Below, one piece after another: positions 7,488 to 15,673 of a stretch of 25,036 nt of DNA. Under the pieces are notes generated by a model. The model was not told the origin of the DNA. It worked only from the letters and a program-made list of their open reading frames with translations, and did not search any database. Source of the DNA: SLRI01 sp964576715. Lineage in GTDB: Bacteria; Pseudomonadota; Alphaproteobacteria; Geminicoccales; Geminicoccaceae. A program made the translations under genes and the position numbers. How positions within the stretch are numbered: the first letter of the stretch is position 1; every line of letters begins with the position of its first letter. The DNA is taken from the NCBI GenBank assembly GCA_964576715.1, contig CAZNWE010000063.1, positions 1-25,036 on the forward strand, written 5' to 3'.

Positions 7488-9239
7488 CTACTGCTGATGC
7501 AGCCAGCTGCGGATGACCCGGATCGCGTCCTCCGGCCGGTTCTTCACGAGATCCGACATCTGGCCGAGCATCGAGGCGTTGACGCTGCCCTCGATCTGCC
7601 TCAGGCTGATCCTCTCGGACTCCGCCTCCGGCTCGCCCGATAGCGGTTGGCCGTCGGCGCCGACCAGCACCGACCTGCCACTCTCGTCGATGCGGATGGT
7701 CTGGCCACCGGGCATGTGGACCAGCAGCTGCTTGCCGTCGGGACCGGTGAGCAGACGGGGGCCATCGGTCGACGCCGCTGCCTCGGCCGCCGGCGCCAGC
7801 CGGCCCAACAGCGGCCGCACCCCGAGCAGCAACACCATGAGTGCCATCACCATGAGCCCGCCGATCTCGCCCAGCCTGAGCCAATCCGCCTGCTCGAGGC
7901 CGAGCAGCGGCGCTGCCGCGGCGGCCAGGGGCTCAGGCACGGCCAGCCGGCGGCTGACGATCGACAGGGTGTCGCCCCTGGCGTCGTCGAGCCCGACGGC
8001 ACTCCTGACCAGCTGCTCGAGCTCGGCGAGCTCGGCCGCCGGCAGCGGCTCGAAGACGACCGCACCGGTGTCGTCGGTGCGGTAGCTGCCGTCGACCTGC
8101 ACCGCCACCGACAGCCGCTGCAGCCGGCCGCCCCGCGTCGTCTGGTTTCTGACGATTCGCGAGACCTCGTAGTTGATGGTCTCCTCGCTGCGCGCCCGCT
8201 GCTCGCGCGAGGTCGCCGCGTCGTCCGGGTTGTCGCCACCCGGCAGGTTCTCGGCGACCGTCACCCGGTCGTTGGGTTCGCGTTCGTCGAGCTCGGTGGT
8301 CTCGTCGACGATCTGCGTGCTGCGCACCACCTGGCGATCGGGATCGAAGATCTCCTCGGTCGTCGTCGTGCTGTCGAAGTCGAGCTCGGCGGTCACTTGT
8401 GCCTCGACCCGGCCGGGACCGAGACTGCGCTCGAGCAGCTGGAGGATCTTCTCCTGCAGCCGGCTCTCGAACAGCGTGCGGTAGCTCTCGGCGTCGTCGA
8501 GCGCCATGTGCCCGGCCTCGCCGCCGTCGCCACCGCGGGCCAGCAGCCGGCCCTGGTCGTCGGCGACGGTGATCCGGTTGGCGTCGAGGCCCGGCACGGC
8601 AGCGGCGACCAGATGGCGGATCGCGGCGATCTCGCCACGGCCGAGCCCGCCCGAGCCCACCGAGAGGAAGACCGAGGCGCTCGCCGGTGCGGTATCGCGG
8701 CGAAACAGCTCGCGCCGCGGCTGGACGAGGTGGACCCGGGCGCTCCGTACCGAGCGCAGGCTCTGGATGGTGCGGGCGAGCTCGCCCTCCATCGCCCGGG
8801 TCAGGTTGACGTTGGAGAGGAAGTCGGTGGTGCCGAAGCTGTCGGTGGCATCGAAGATCTCGTAGCCGACCACGCCGCCACCGGGCAGCCCGTCCGCGGC
8901 CAGTGCCATGCGCAGCTCGAGCACCCGGTCGGCCGGCACCAGGACGGCGTCGCCCTGCGCCGACAGCCGGTAGGCCACGTCCATCGCCGCCAGGCGGGTG
9001 GTGACCGTCCGGGTATCCTCGAGCGCCATGCCGGCATAGAGGATGGTGTAGGGCTGCTCGGCCGCCTTGAAGGCGATGAATGCCAAGAGCCCGATCAGCG
9101 CCAGGATGGTGACGGCGAGAGCCAGGATGCGCTCGATGCCCAAGCGCGCCAGCTGTGCTGCAAACCAGTGCCGAGCCGACGCCGCGGCCATTGCCCGCTC
9201 GCCGTCTTCCACCGGAATTGCCTGGACCTGATTGGCCAT
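7488..9239 (-). CDS. fliF: Flagellar MS-ring protein FliF
   Basis: This protein builds the MS ring in the inner membrane, the first structure of the flagellar basal body. With ATG 9239 it has 583 residues, which is normal. The first membrane segment is at about 38-57 (ILALAVTILALIGLLAFIAF). It is followed by the YscJ/FliF periplasmic domain (YTILYAGM, then GYEIFDATDSFGTTDFL) and a second membrane segment near 453-475. The C-terminal FliG-binding tail ends in IRVIRSWLHQQ. It is the first gene of the operon, and a CtrA-like box lies upstream. A GTG at 9275 would add 12 residues but has no clear ribosome binding site. The ATG at 9239 has a GAGG that is too close, so the start is uncertain. Confidence 0.96.
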   Translation of the reverse strand: MANQVQAIPVEDGERAMAAASARHWFAAQLARLGIERILALAVTILALIGLLAFIAFKAAEQPYTILYAGMALEDTRTVTTRLAAMDVAYRLSAQGDAVLVPADRVLELRMALAADGLPGGGVVGYEIFDATDSFGTTDFLSNVNLTRAMEGELARTIQSLRSVRSARVHLVQPRRELFRRDTAPASASVFLSVGSGGLGRGEIAAIRHLVAAAVPGLDANRITVADDQGRLLARGGDGGEAGHMALDDAESYRTLFESRLQEKILQLLERSLGPGRVEAQVTAELDFDSTTTTEEIFDPDRQVVRSTQIVDETTELDEREPNDRVTVAENLPGGDNPDDAATSREQRARSEETINYEVSRIVRNQTTRGGRLQRLSVAVQVDGSYRTDDTGAVVFEPLPAAELAELEQLVRSAVGLDDARGDTLSIVSRRLAVPEPLAAAAAPLLGLEQADWLRLGEIGGLMVMALMVLLLGVRPLLGRLAPAAEAAASTDGPRLLTGPDGKQLLVHMPGGQTIRIDESGRSVLVGADGQPLSGEPEAESERISLRQIEGSVNASMLGQMSDLVKNRPEDAIRVIRSWLHQQ

Positions 9240-9289
9240 CCTCGAACCCGCATCCGCAAGGGCGGCATCGCCCACGGCCCGGACTCTAG

Positions 9290-9330
9290 GCGCAACATGC
9301 TGAATAATCAGTTAAAGTGGCGGCAGTGAA
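9290..9330 (-). promoter_or_regulatory. Putative fliF promoter with CtrA-like box
   Basis: In the short AT-rich spacer before fliF the minus strand reads TTAA-N7-TTCA (9315-9301). This is one base from the CtrA consensus TTAA-N7-TTAA. A possible sigma-70 pair overlaps it: TTCACT, 18 bases, TATTCA. In Caulobacter early flagellar operons, fliF included, are CtrA-controlled. No convincing sigma-54 (GG-N10-GC) site was found here. This is inference from a short motif. Confidence 0.4.
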
Positions 9331-9354
9331 TTGCACCCAGGCCAGCGCGGGCGG

Positions 9355-10518
9355 TCAGTCGCCGACCAGCAACAGGTCCTCGGGGTGGATGCCGAGCGTG
9401 CAAGCGGTCCCCGGCGGCGGGTCGGCCTTGGCCAGCCGGCTCACATTGTAGCGCGAGCATTGCAGCCGCCGGCCATCCTCGGCGGTGAGGTAGACGATCG
9501 ACAGATCGCCAAAATAGGCAATCTGGTCGATGGTGCTGCGGATCAGCACCTCGCCGGGCTCGGGGCTGGGCGTCGAGAAATCCATCCGCACCTTCTCCGG
9601 GCGGATGATCAGCGTACCGCCGGTGACGTCCGGGGCGGCGCGCTCGACCGAGAGCTCGCCCAGGAGCGGGCTGGTCACCCGGGCATGCGGCCCCTCGATC
9701 GCCAGCACCTCGCAGGCGAAGCTGTTGGAGGCGCCGATGAACTCGGCGACGAAGCGCCGGGTCGGGTGCTCGTAGAGCTCTCGGGGCGGGGCGATCTGCA
9801 GGATCCGGCCCTCCTTCATCACCGCGATCTCGGAGGCCATGCCCAAGGCCTCTTCCTGGTCGTGGGTGACGATGATGAAGGTGATGCCGACCTCGGTCTG
9901 CAGCCGGACGAGCTCGAGCTGCATCTCCTCCCTGAGCTTCTTGTCGAGCGCCGAGAGCGGCTCGTCGAGGAGCAGCAGCTTCGGCCGCTTGACCAGGGCC
10001 CGGGCCAGGGCGACCCGCTGCCGCTGGCCGCCCGAAAGCTGGTCCGGCTTGCGGCCACCCATGCCGTCGAGGCGGACCATGGCGATCGCCTCCTCGACCC
10101 GGGGGGCGATCTGCTGCCGTGGCACGCCGGTGACCTTGAGCCCGTAGGCGATGTTCTCGCTCACGGTCATGTGCGGGAAGACGGCGTAGCTCTGGAAGAC
10201 CATGTTGACCGGGCGGCGGTTCGGCTGGATGCCGGCCATGTCCTCGCCGTCGATCAGGATGCGCCCGGCGGTGGCGTGCTCGAAGCCGCCGAGCATGCGG
10301 AGCAGCGTGGTCTTGCCGCAGCCCGAGGGGCCCAACAGCGCGAAGAACGCGTTGCGCGGGATCGCGAGGCTGACGTCATCGACCGCCTTGACCTCGCCAA
10401 ACGCCTTGGTGACGCCCTCGATGGCGACGATCGGGGCCGCGGTCGCGGCGCGGGTTGCGGCTTGGGTCGGGGCTTGGGTCGGGGCCTGGGCCAGGTCTCG
10501 GGTGTGGGCTTGGGTCAT
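9355..10518 (-). CDS. potA: Polyamine ABC transporter ATP-binding protein PotA
   Basis: A 387-residue ATPase that powers import of spermidine/putrescine-type substrates through the PotB-PotC channel. Motifs in order: Walker A GPSGCGKT (63-70), Q-loop Gln109, LSGGQ signature (161-165), Walker B LLLLDEP (181-187) and H-loop THD (218-220). A C-terminal TOBE regulatory domain (~290-387) ends in LGIHPEDLLLVGD. The ATG at 10518 overlaps the potC stop (ATGA). The N-terminus carries an unusual repetitive Gln/Ala/Pro/Thr leader of about 28 residues before the ABC fold, encoded by a 12-bp repeat. Substrate assignment to polyamines rests on the PotD paralogues nearby. Other small organic cations are possible. 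Confidence 0.93.
   Translation of the reverse strand: MTQAHTRDLAQAPTQAPTQAATRAATAAPIVAIEGVTKAFGEVKAVDDVSLAIPRNAFFALLGPSGCGKTTLLRMLGGFEHATAGRILIDGEDMAGIQPNRRPVNMVFQSYAVFPHMTVSENIAYGLKVTGVPRQQIAPRVEEAIAMVRLDGMGGRKPDQLSGGQRQRVALARALVKRPKLLLLDEPLSALDKKLREEMQLELVRLQTEVGITFIIVTHDQEEALGMASEIAVMKEGRILQIAPPRELYEHPTRRFVAEFIGASNSFACEVLAIEGPHARVTSPLLGELSVERAAPDVTGGTLIIRPEKVRMDFSTPSPEPGEVLIRSTIDQIAYFGDLSIVYLTAEDGRRLQCSRYNVSRLAKADPPPGTACTLGIHPEDLLLVGD
10459..10494. repeat. 12-bp imperfect tandem repeat in the potA 5' end
   Basis: Two identical copies of GGCTTGGGTCGG (10459-10470, 10471-10482) and a diverged third (10483-10494) lie in frame. They encode the repeated QAPT/QAAT-type leader of PotA. The period is a multiple of three, so copy-number change would keep the frame. 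Confidence 0.8.
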
Positions 10519-11354
10519 GCGAGATTTGCCGCCTGTTTGTCGGGTCGTTGCCAGCGCACGGCGATGACCGTCAGGAGAATGGTCACGACGATCAGCACGG
10601 TGGACGCCGCGTTGACCTCGGGCGTCGCCCCGAAGCGGACCATGGAATAGACCTGGACCGGGAAGGTCAGGGTGCCGGGGCCGCTGGTGAAGAAGGTGAT
10701 GACGAAGTCGTCGAGCGAGAGCGTCATCGCCAGGAGCCCACCGGCGATCAGCCCGGGCTTCATGAAGGGCACGGTGACGTTCCAGAAGGTCTGCCACTCG
10801 GACGCCCCGAGATCCTTCGACGCCTCCTCGAGCGCGCGGTCGAAGCCGGCCATCCGGGCGCGCACCACCACGGCGACGAAGGGAAAGCTGAAGGCGACGT
10901 GGCCGATGATGATCGGCGTCAGGCTCAGCGGCCAGGGCAGGCCCGCCGGCCAGCCGACCCTGTTGAAGAAGACCAGCAGCGCCACCCCCATGCAGATCTC
11001 CGGGATGACGATGGGCAAGGCCGAGGCGCCATCGAGGGCGGCTCTGCCGGGAAAGCGGAAGCGCCAGAGCCCGAGTGCGAGGAGCGCACCGATGATCGTA
11101 CTCAGGATGGTCGAGACGAAGGCGATGAGCAGGCTGTTGCCGAACGCCTCGATCAAGGAGGCGTTCTCGGCAGCCTTGACATAGTAGTCGGTGGTGAAGC
11201 CCTGCCAGACGATGTTGCGCCGACTGTCGTTGAAGCTGAAGACGACGAGGATGACGATGGGGGCGTAGAGAAAGACGAAGACGGCGAGCAGCCAGAGCCT
11301 GAGCCAGAGGCGACGGGTGTACTCCAAGGGTCCGATCGGACTACGGCCGAGCAC
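10515..11354 (-). CDS. potC: Polyamine ABC transporter permease PotC
   Basis: A 279-residue inner-membrane permease, one half of the import channel. Six membrane segments are visible, starting at about 17-39. The EAA-type loop that contacts the ATPase reads EEASKDLGASEWQTFWNVTVPF. It lies before the fifth segment, as in the binding-protein-dependent permease family. A later FVITFFTSGPGTLTFPVQVYS stretch is characteristic of PotC/YdcV proteins. The start is GTG at 11354, supported by an AAGGGAGGA ribosome binding site 6 bases upstream. It overlaps the end of potB by 14 bases. The stop overlaps the potA ATG. Confidence 0.93.
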   Translation of the reverse strand: MLGRSPIGPLEYTRRLWLRLWLLAVFVFLYAPIVILVVFSFNDSRRNIVWQGFTTDYYVKAAENASLIEAFGNSLLIAFVSTILSTIIGALLALGLWRFRFPGRAALDGASALPIVIPEICMGVALLVFFNRVGWPAGLPWPLSLTPIIIGHVAFSFPFVAVVVRARMAGFDRALEEASKDLGASEWQTFWNVTVPFMKPGLIAGGLLAMTLSLDDFVITFFTSGPGTLTFPVQVYSMVRFGATPEVNAASTVLIVVTILLTVIAVRWQRPDKQAANLA

Positions 11355-12258
11355 GCGCTTCCTCCCTTGCCGTGAGCCAGGCGCGAAGGGCCAGGATGGC
11401 GAAGGTGATGTAGAGCAGCACGAAGCTCATGGCCGAGCCCAGGGGCCAGTGATTGGCGGCCTTGAACTGCCGCTCGATGACGTTGCCGATCAGCAGGCTG
11501 TCGGTACCGCCGAGGAGGTCGCTGATCAGGAAGGTGCCGAGCGCCGGGATGAAGACCAGGATGACGCCAGAGACGATGCCGGGCTTGGCCAGCGGCACGA
11601 TGATGCTGAAGAAGGTGCGGAACTGCCCGGCGCCGAGATCGAGGCTCGCCTCCAAGAGCGAGCGGTCGAGCCGGTCGAGCGTCGCATAGAGCGGCAGCAC
11701 CATGAACGGGAGGTAGACATAGACGATGCCGAAGATCACGGCGGTGTTGTTGTAGAGGAGGGTCAAGGGCTCGAACCGCTCGCCCATGACGATCTCGTCG
11801 AGGCCGAACGGCAAGAGGAAAGCCTTGCCCATCAGCCAGAGATATTCGAGGCCGAAATTGACGAAGCCCCTGGTCCTGAGCACCGCGATCATCGCATAGG
11901 TGCGGATCAGGATGTTGGTCCAGAACGGCAGGATGACGAGCAGCAGCAGGAGCGGCTTCACCCGCTCAGGCGCGAAGCTGACCGCCAAGGCCACCGGCAG
12001 ACCCATCACGAGCGTGATCACCGTGGCGATGGTCGCGACCCAGAGCGAGCGCCAGAACAGGCCGATATAGACCGGATCGAAGACGGCGCGGTAGTTCTCG
12101 AGCGTCCAGGTGATGTCGATCTGGACGGGGCCCACCCGTTCTCCGAAGGCGAGGATCCAGATCAGTGCCAGCGGCACGAGGAAGAACAGCAACAGCCAAA
12201 GAGCGCCCGGCAGCACGAAGGCCCAGAACACGGCAGGCTGTGCGCGCCAGCTCTCCAA
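11341..12258 (-). CDS. potB: Polyamine ABC transporter permease PotB
   Basis: A 305-residue inner-membrane permease that pairs with PotC. The first membrane segment is at about 12-38. The long periplasmic stretch (TWTLENYRAVFDPVY) and the TNILIRTYA motif of PotB/YdcU proteins follow. The EAA loop reads LEASLDLGAGQFRTFFSIIVPL. It is the first gene of the pot operon. No ATG is available near the front. The chosen start is TTG at 12258, with a CGGGGA sequence about 7 bases upstream and a promoter-like pair at the right distance. A GTG nine codons in is a weaker alternative because it would cut the cytoplasmic N-tail. Confidence 0.92.
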   Translation of the reverse strand: MESWRAQPAVFWAFVLPGALWLLLFFLVPLALIWILAFGERVGPVQIDITWTLENYRAVFDPVYIGLFWRSLWVATIATVITLVMGLPVALAVSFAPERVKPLLLLLVILPFWTNILIRTYAMIAVLRTRGFVNFGLEYLWLMGKAFLLPFGLDEIVMGERFEPLTLLYNNTAVIFGIVYVYLPFMVLPLYATLDRLDRSLLEASLDLGAGQFRTFFSIIVPLAKPGIVSGVILVFIPALGTFLISDLLGGTDSLLIGNVIERQFKAANHWPLGSAMSFVLLYITFAILALRAWLTAREEARARP

Positions 12259-12292
12259 ACGACGATCCCCGTGGTCCGGTCAGCAACGCCGC

Positions 12293-12322
12293 TAGATGGG
12301 CCGAGCCGTCGGCGCTTGTCAA
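12293..12322 (-). promoter_or_regulatory. Sigma-70-like promoter of potBCA
   Basis: On the minus strand a perfect TTGACA -35 box (12322-12317) is followed, after 18 bases, by a weaker CATCTA -10 (12298-12293). The expected transcript start is near 12286, giving a leader of about 28 bases to the potB TTG. The -10 is poor, so this is a prediction. Confidence 0.45.
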
Positions 12323-12396
12323 CGGCAGAGCCCGGGCGCCGGGCGCCGATTGCCGCAGCGCATGGTCAGCGCCACTCTGGCCGCCTAGTCTGCTTT

Positions 12397-12402
12397 TATA
12401 AT
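12397..12402 (+). promoter_or_regulatory. Consensus -10 box before the ubiH-like gene
   Basis: A perfect TATAAT sits 18 bases before the ATG at 12420 in otherwise GC-rich DNA. No good -35 hexamer lies 16-18 bases upstream. Transcription would start around 12408-12410, leaving a leader of only about 10-15 bases. Confidence 0.4.
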
Positions 12403-12419
12403 TCGGTTGATTGAAAGGG

Positions 12420-13601
12420 ATGCCGGTGCGTGAGTCCGAGGTCGAGATCGTTGTCGTGGGTGCGGGCATCGCCGGCATGGCCATGGCGCTCGCCCTGGCC
12501 AAGGCCGGGCGGCCGGTGACCCTGCTGGCGGCATCACCGCTGCCGCGCGCCGACGCCGAGCTGCCGGTTGACGGGCGCACCGCCGCATTGCTGATGCCGG
12601 CGGTCGAGCTGTTGACCCGGCTTGCCGTGTTCGACCCGCTCGGCCTTGGCGCCGAGCCCCTCTATCGCCTGCGCATCGTCAACCTCGCCGATGCCAGGGC
12701 CCCCGCGATCACCTTCGATGCCAGCGAGATCGGCCTCGAGGCCTTCGGCTGGAACATCCCCAACGCCGCGCTCGCCGCCCGGCTCGCCGCCGCCATCGCC
12801 AGGCACCGGCTGATCACGGTCCACGACCAGGCACCGTTGAGCTCGGTGGTCGAGACCCGGGACCGCCTGGTCCTGCGGGCCGGCGCCGAGCGCTTGGCCG
12901 CCCGCCTGGTCATCGGTGCCGACGGTCGTGATTCGCTGGTTCGCGAGACTGCCGCGATCGACACGATCGACAAGGATCGCGGCCAGACCGCGATCGTCTG
13001 CCGCTTCGGTCACCAAAAACCGCACCGCAATGTCTCGACCGAGCTGCACCGCAAGGGCGGCCCGTTCACCATGGTGCCCTTGCCGGGCCGCAATTCGAGC
13101 CTGGTCTGGGTCGATACCGACGCCAGCAGTGCCGAGCGCCTGGCCATGGACGACGCGGCCTTCCGCGATGCCATGGCCGTGCACGCCGCCCCCTGGCTCG
13201 GCAGCATCGGCACCGTGTCCGTCCGGCATGCCTATCCGATCCGGGCTCGGCTGGCCAAGGCGCTCACCGCCCCGAGGCGGGCCCTGGTCGGCGAGGCGGC
13301 GCACGTGATGAGCCCGCTTGGTGCCCAGGGGCTCAATCTGAGCCTGCGGGATGTGACCACGCTCGCCGACTTCGTCGCCCGCTGCGACGGCGACCCGGGC
13401 GGCGACGACGTCCTCGACGCCTATGCAAGCGCCCGCGACATGGACGTCAAGACCCGCTTTTGGGGCGTCGACACCCTCAACATGCTGGTCAAGGGCAGCC
13501 TGCCCCCCTTCCGCCAGGCCTCCAGCCTGGCACTCGGCCTGCTCGACCGGCTGCCCCCGGCCCGCCGTGTTTTGATGCAGGGCCTGATGGCCGGCGTCTG
13601 A
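12420..13601 (+). CDS. UbiH/UbiF-family FAD-dependent monooxygenase
   Basis: A 393-residue flavoprotein hydroxylase of the type that hydroxylates ubiquinone precursors. The FAD-binding GxGxxG is GAGIAG (14-19), the middle DG motif is GADGRDS (166-172), and the second FAD motif is GEAAHVMSPLGAQGLN (291-306). All sit at the spacing normal for the family. ATG 12420 has its AAAGGG directly adjacent, whereas GTG 12426 lies 6 bases from the same AAAGGG and may be the true start. The gene is alone on its strand, divergent from potB and convergent with the sulfotransferase gene, so context does not confirm ubiquinone synthesis. The exact ring position hydroxylated (UbiH, UbiF, UbiI or UbiL) cannot be read from the sequence. 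Confidence 0.85.
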   Translation: MPVRESEVEIVVVGAGIAGMAMALALAKAGRPVTLLAASPLPRADAELPVDGRTAALLMPAVELLTRLAVFDPLGLGAEPLYRLRIVNLADARAPAITFDASEIGLEAFGWNIPNAALAARLAAAIARHRLITVHDQAPLSSVVETRDRLVLRAGAERLAARLVIGADGRDSLVRETAAIDTIDKDRGQTAIVCRFGHQKPHRNVSTELHRKGGPFTMVPLPGRNSSLVWVDTDASSAERLAMDDAAFRDAMAVHAAPWLGSIGTVSVRHAYPIRARLAKALTAPRRALVGEAAHVMSPLGAQGLNLSLRDVTTLADFVARCDGDPGGDDVLDAYASARDMDVKTRFWGVDTLNMLVKGSLPPFRQASSLALGLLDRLPPARRVLMQGLMAGV

Positions 13602-13622
13602 GGGCGAGCGGCACGCCGCCGG

Positions 13623-14717
13623 TCAGGTGGCGGTGTAGCCGAAGAGCCCGGCGGTCGGGCCGGCCTCCTGCCAGATCGCCTCGGCCTCGGCGCCGGCGAG
13701 CTCGGGTGCTGCCGGCGGTGCCGCGATCGCCGGCCGCTCGGCGTCGGCGCGCGGCCGGCGCCCGTCGAGGCCGGCGAAAGCGGTGATCGCGGCGAGCGTT
13801 GCCTCCGGCTCGGCGCAGAGCGTCTCGAAACGCACCAAGCGGAGCCGTGGTGCCAGATCGCTCGCCAGCACCTCGTGCAGGTAACGGTAGACCTCGGCCC
13901 AGAGGATGGCGTAGCCGCGATGCTCCTCGCCCGCCCGCCAGGCTTCGGCGATCCGTTCGGCCCCGGCGGCGGTGATGTGCACCGGCACGCGCTGCGGGCC
14001 GAATTCGTAATGACCGGCGATCTGCAGATAGGGCCCGACCCGGGCGTCTTGCGCGGCATAGCCCGTGAACTGCCGGTGCTGGCGCACCAGCGAGGCGACA
14101 TGCGTCGTCGGGTGGCGGATCGGCACGAGAAACCGTGCATCCGGAAAGAGCCGGCCGAGATAGCCGAGCCGGGTGACGTTGTAGTTGCCCTTCGACAGAT
14201 AGCGGTCGCCGCCGCGCAGCATGACGATCTTGTGCAGGTGGTCCTTGAAAAAGGCCGCGAAGGCGGCGTTCTCGGTCTTCCGGTCGAGGACGTGGCTGCT
14301 CTCCGGCCGATGCACGAACGGGAAGAAGTGCTGCCAGATCGGCTCCTCGAAGGCCTCCGGGCTTTCCTTGGTGATCAGGATCCGGTCCTGGTGCGGCCGT
14401 TCGACCGGTGTCGCGCCGCGCGCGAAGCGCTCCTGGAAGCGATGCCAGAAGGTGGGCGTGAAGACGAAGGGGAAATCGCGATAGCGATGCGTCGCCACGC
14501 CTTCGAGGCCGGCCAGCACGGTCAGCAGGATGGTCGTGCCCGAACGGGCGAGGCCGGCGATGAAGACCGGTGCGGCCAGCGGCGTCCGCGCCAGTCGCGG
14601 GCCGAGCCGCCGGGTCTCGAGGTCGCCGAGCAGCACCAGTTCGTCGGCCAGCCGCCGGCTGAGCCGGGCGAGCAGGTAGTCGCTGGTGCGCAGCGTCAAC
14701 GCCACCGGCGGCTCCAC
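13623..14717 (-). CDS. PAPS-dependent sulfotransferase family protein
   Basis: A 364-residue cytosolic protein of the broad sulfotransferase family (Sulfotransfer_3 type), which moves a sulfuryl group from PAPS to a hydroxyl or amine of a sugar, lipid or protein. The 5'-phosphosulfate loop FIAGLARSGTT is at 52-62. The 3'-phosphate-binding segment is VPIRHPTTHVASL, with Arg201 and Ser209. Acceptor specificity cannot be inferred. The GTG start at 14717 overlaps the upstream membrane-protein gene by 22 bases, so the two are probably co-translated. A second GTG four codons later is possible. It ends 21 bases from the convergent flavoprotein gene. It is the last gene of a minus-strand set that includes an arylsulfotransferase-like protein. 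Confidence 0.87.
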   Translation of the reverse strand: MEPPVALTLRTSDYLLARLSRRLADELVLLGDLETRRLGPRLARTPLAAPVFIAGLARSGTTILLTVLAGLEGVATHRYRDFPFVFTPTFWHRFQERFARGATPVERPHQDRILITKESPEAFEEPIWQHFFPFVHRPESSHVLDRKTENAAFAAFFKDHLHKIVMLRGGDRYLSKGNYNVTRLGYLGRLFPDARFLVPIRHPTTHVASLVRQHRQFTGYAAQDARVGPYLQIAGHYEFGPQRVPVHITAAGAERIAEAWRAGEEHRGYAILWAEVYRYLHEVLASDLAPRLRLVRFETLCAEPEATLAAITAFAGLDGRRPRADAERPAIAAPPAAPELAGAEAEAIWQEAGPTAGLFGYTAT

Positions 14718-15388
14718 AGCCAGCCGGCCATGGTGGCGACGAAGAAGGCGAGGAAGAAGACGAATTCGAGATCGTTGAGATACGGCCAGAACGGGTTGCC
14801 GTCACCGACCGACGGGCGGACGATGATCGGCGCATCTGGGCTCCCCGGCGGTGGCGCATGCAGCCGAAAGGCGAGCGAACCGAGCAGCAGGCAACGCCAG
14901 CCAGCGGCGCACACCGCGTGGTTGATGCTCAGCTCGCGCAGCACCAGGGCGTCGGCGCCCGCGCCGAGCCGCACCGCTGCCACATTGCCGGCCGGCAACA
15001 GCCCGTGGGTCGAAACGTCGGTCACGGCCGCACCCTCGACCGTCACCGGCACCCCGGCTGGATGAATCTCGACGAACGGGGCCATGGCGTTCCAGCGCTC
15101 GAGACCGAGCGGGGCGACCAGCCAGAGGAACAACAGGACCGGGACCAGCGCCACCGCAATGCCGAGGAGGTTGCGCGTGGTGTAGCCGGCGACGAGGCCG
15201 AGCAGGTGCTTGTAGTGCCGCCACATCAGCGCCACGTCCTCGGTGGTGATCACCAGCCGTGCCGTCTGCATGAGATCGCGCCAGAATGCCGCGGCGCGCG
15301 CCGCCGGCAAGAAGCGGCGCCAGACGACGATCACCAGCCAGCCGAGCACCAAGCCGGCGAGCACGGCCGCCATGTAGAGCGCTGCCAT
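14696..15388 (-). CDS. Unrecognised three-TM membrane protein
   Basis: A 230-residue protein that I do not recognise. Membrane segments are at about 5-23, 73-94 and 207-225. The stretch between the first two is amphipathic and basic (MWRHYKHLLGLVAGYTTRN). The region 95-205 looks like a soluble, probably extracytoplasmic domain with two cysteines (around 150 and 156). This layout of a short TM, charged loop and TM faintly recalls EMC3/TMCO1-type insertase-like proteins, but that is only an impression. ATG 15388 is preceded directly by a TTG, and no clear ribosome binding site is visible. It follows the GPGAG protein by 36 bases and overlaps the sulfotransferase start, which suggests a functional link. 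Confidence 0.8.
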   Translation of the reverse strand: MAALYMAAVLAGLVLGWLVIVVWRRFLPAARAAAFWRDLMQTARLVITTEDVALMWRHYKHLLGLVAGYTTRNLLGIAVALVPVLLFLWLVAPLGLERWNAMAPFVEIHPAGVPVTVEGAAVTDVSTHGLLPAGNVAAVRLGAGADALVLRELSINHAVCAAGWRCLLLGSLAFRLHAPPPGSPDAPIIVRPSVGDGNPFWPYLNDLEFVFFLAFFVATMAGWLWSRRWR

Positions 15389-15424
15389 CAACCGGCCGAC
15401 GGGCGACGCCGGACCGCCACCAGC

Positions 15425-15673
15425 TCAGTGCCGCTCGCCCTCGGGTTGGCTCGGCGAGGCGGCGGCGACCTTGCCCTTGCGGCGGCGCATCAGCAGCCGA
15501 ACCGGCAGGATCACGATGCCGAGCACGGTGACCAGGACGGCGACGACCACCGCGATCAGGCTGCCGATGACGCCGAGCCCGGCGCCTGGGCCGACATAGG
15601 CGACAGCGTAGCTCGGCAGGGTCAGCAAGAGACCGGCGGCGATGGCGATCGTCAGCTTGTCGGGACCAGACAT
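15425..15673 (-). CDS. Small GPGAG-motif membrane protein
   Basis: This 82-residue protein has a signal-like hydrophobic segment at 7-25, then YVGPGAG (26-32), a strongly hydrophobic helix (33-57), and a basic tail (MRRRKGK). Small proteins with this signal-YVGPGAG-TM-basic layout recur in alphaproteobacteria near sulfotransferase or phosphodiesterase genes, as far as I recall. I know of no established function. The ATG at 15673 has a GGAGAAAG ribosome binding site about 10 bases upstream, which supports a real gene. It lies between the arylsulfotransferase-like gene (183-base gap) and the 230-residue membrane protein gene. Confidence 0.8.
   Translation of the reverse strand: MSGPDKLTIAIAAGLLLTLPSYAVAYVGPGAGLGVIGSLIAVVVAVLVTVLGIVILPVRLLMRRRKGKVAAASPSQPEGERH

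Noticed and set aside
5693..7884. Possible long fliH upstream extension through fliG
   Set aside because: The extra sequence is a shifted frame of fliG/fliF. The ATG at 6450 overlapping the fliG stop is the sensible start.
9276..9354. Sigma-54 promoter before fliF
   Set aside because: GG and GC pairs are present, but none has the required 10-base spacing in a good context.
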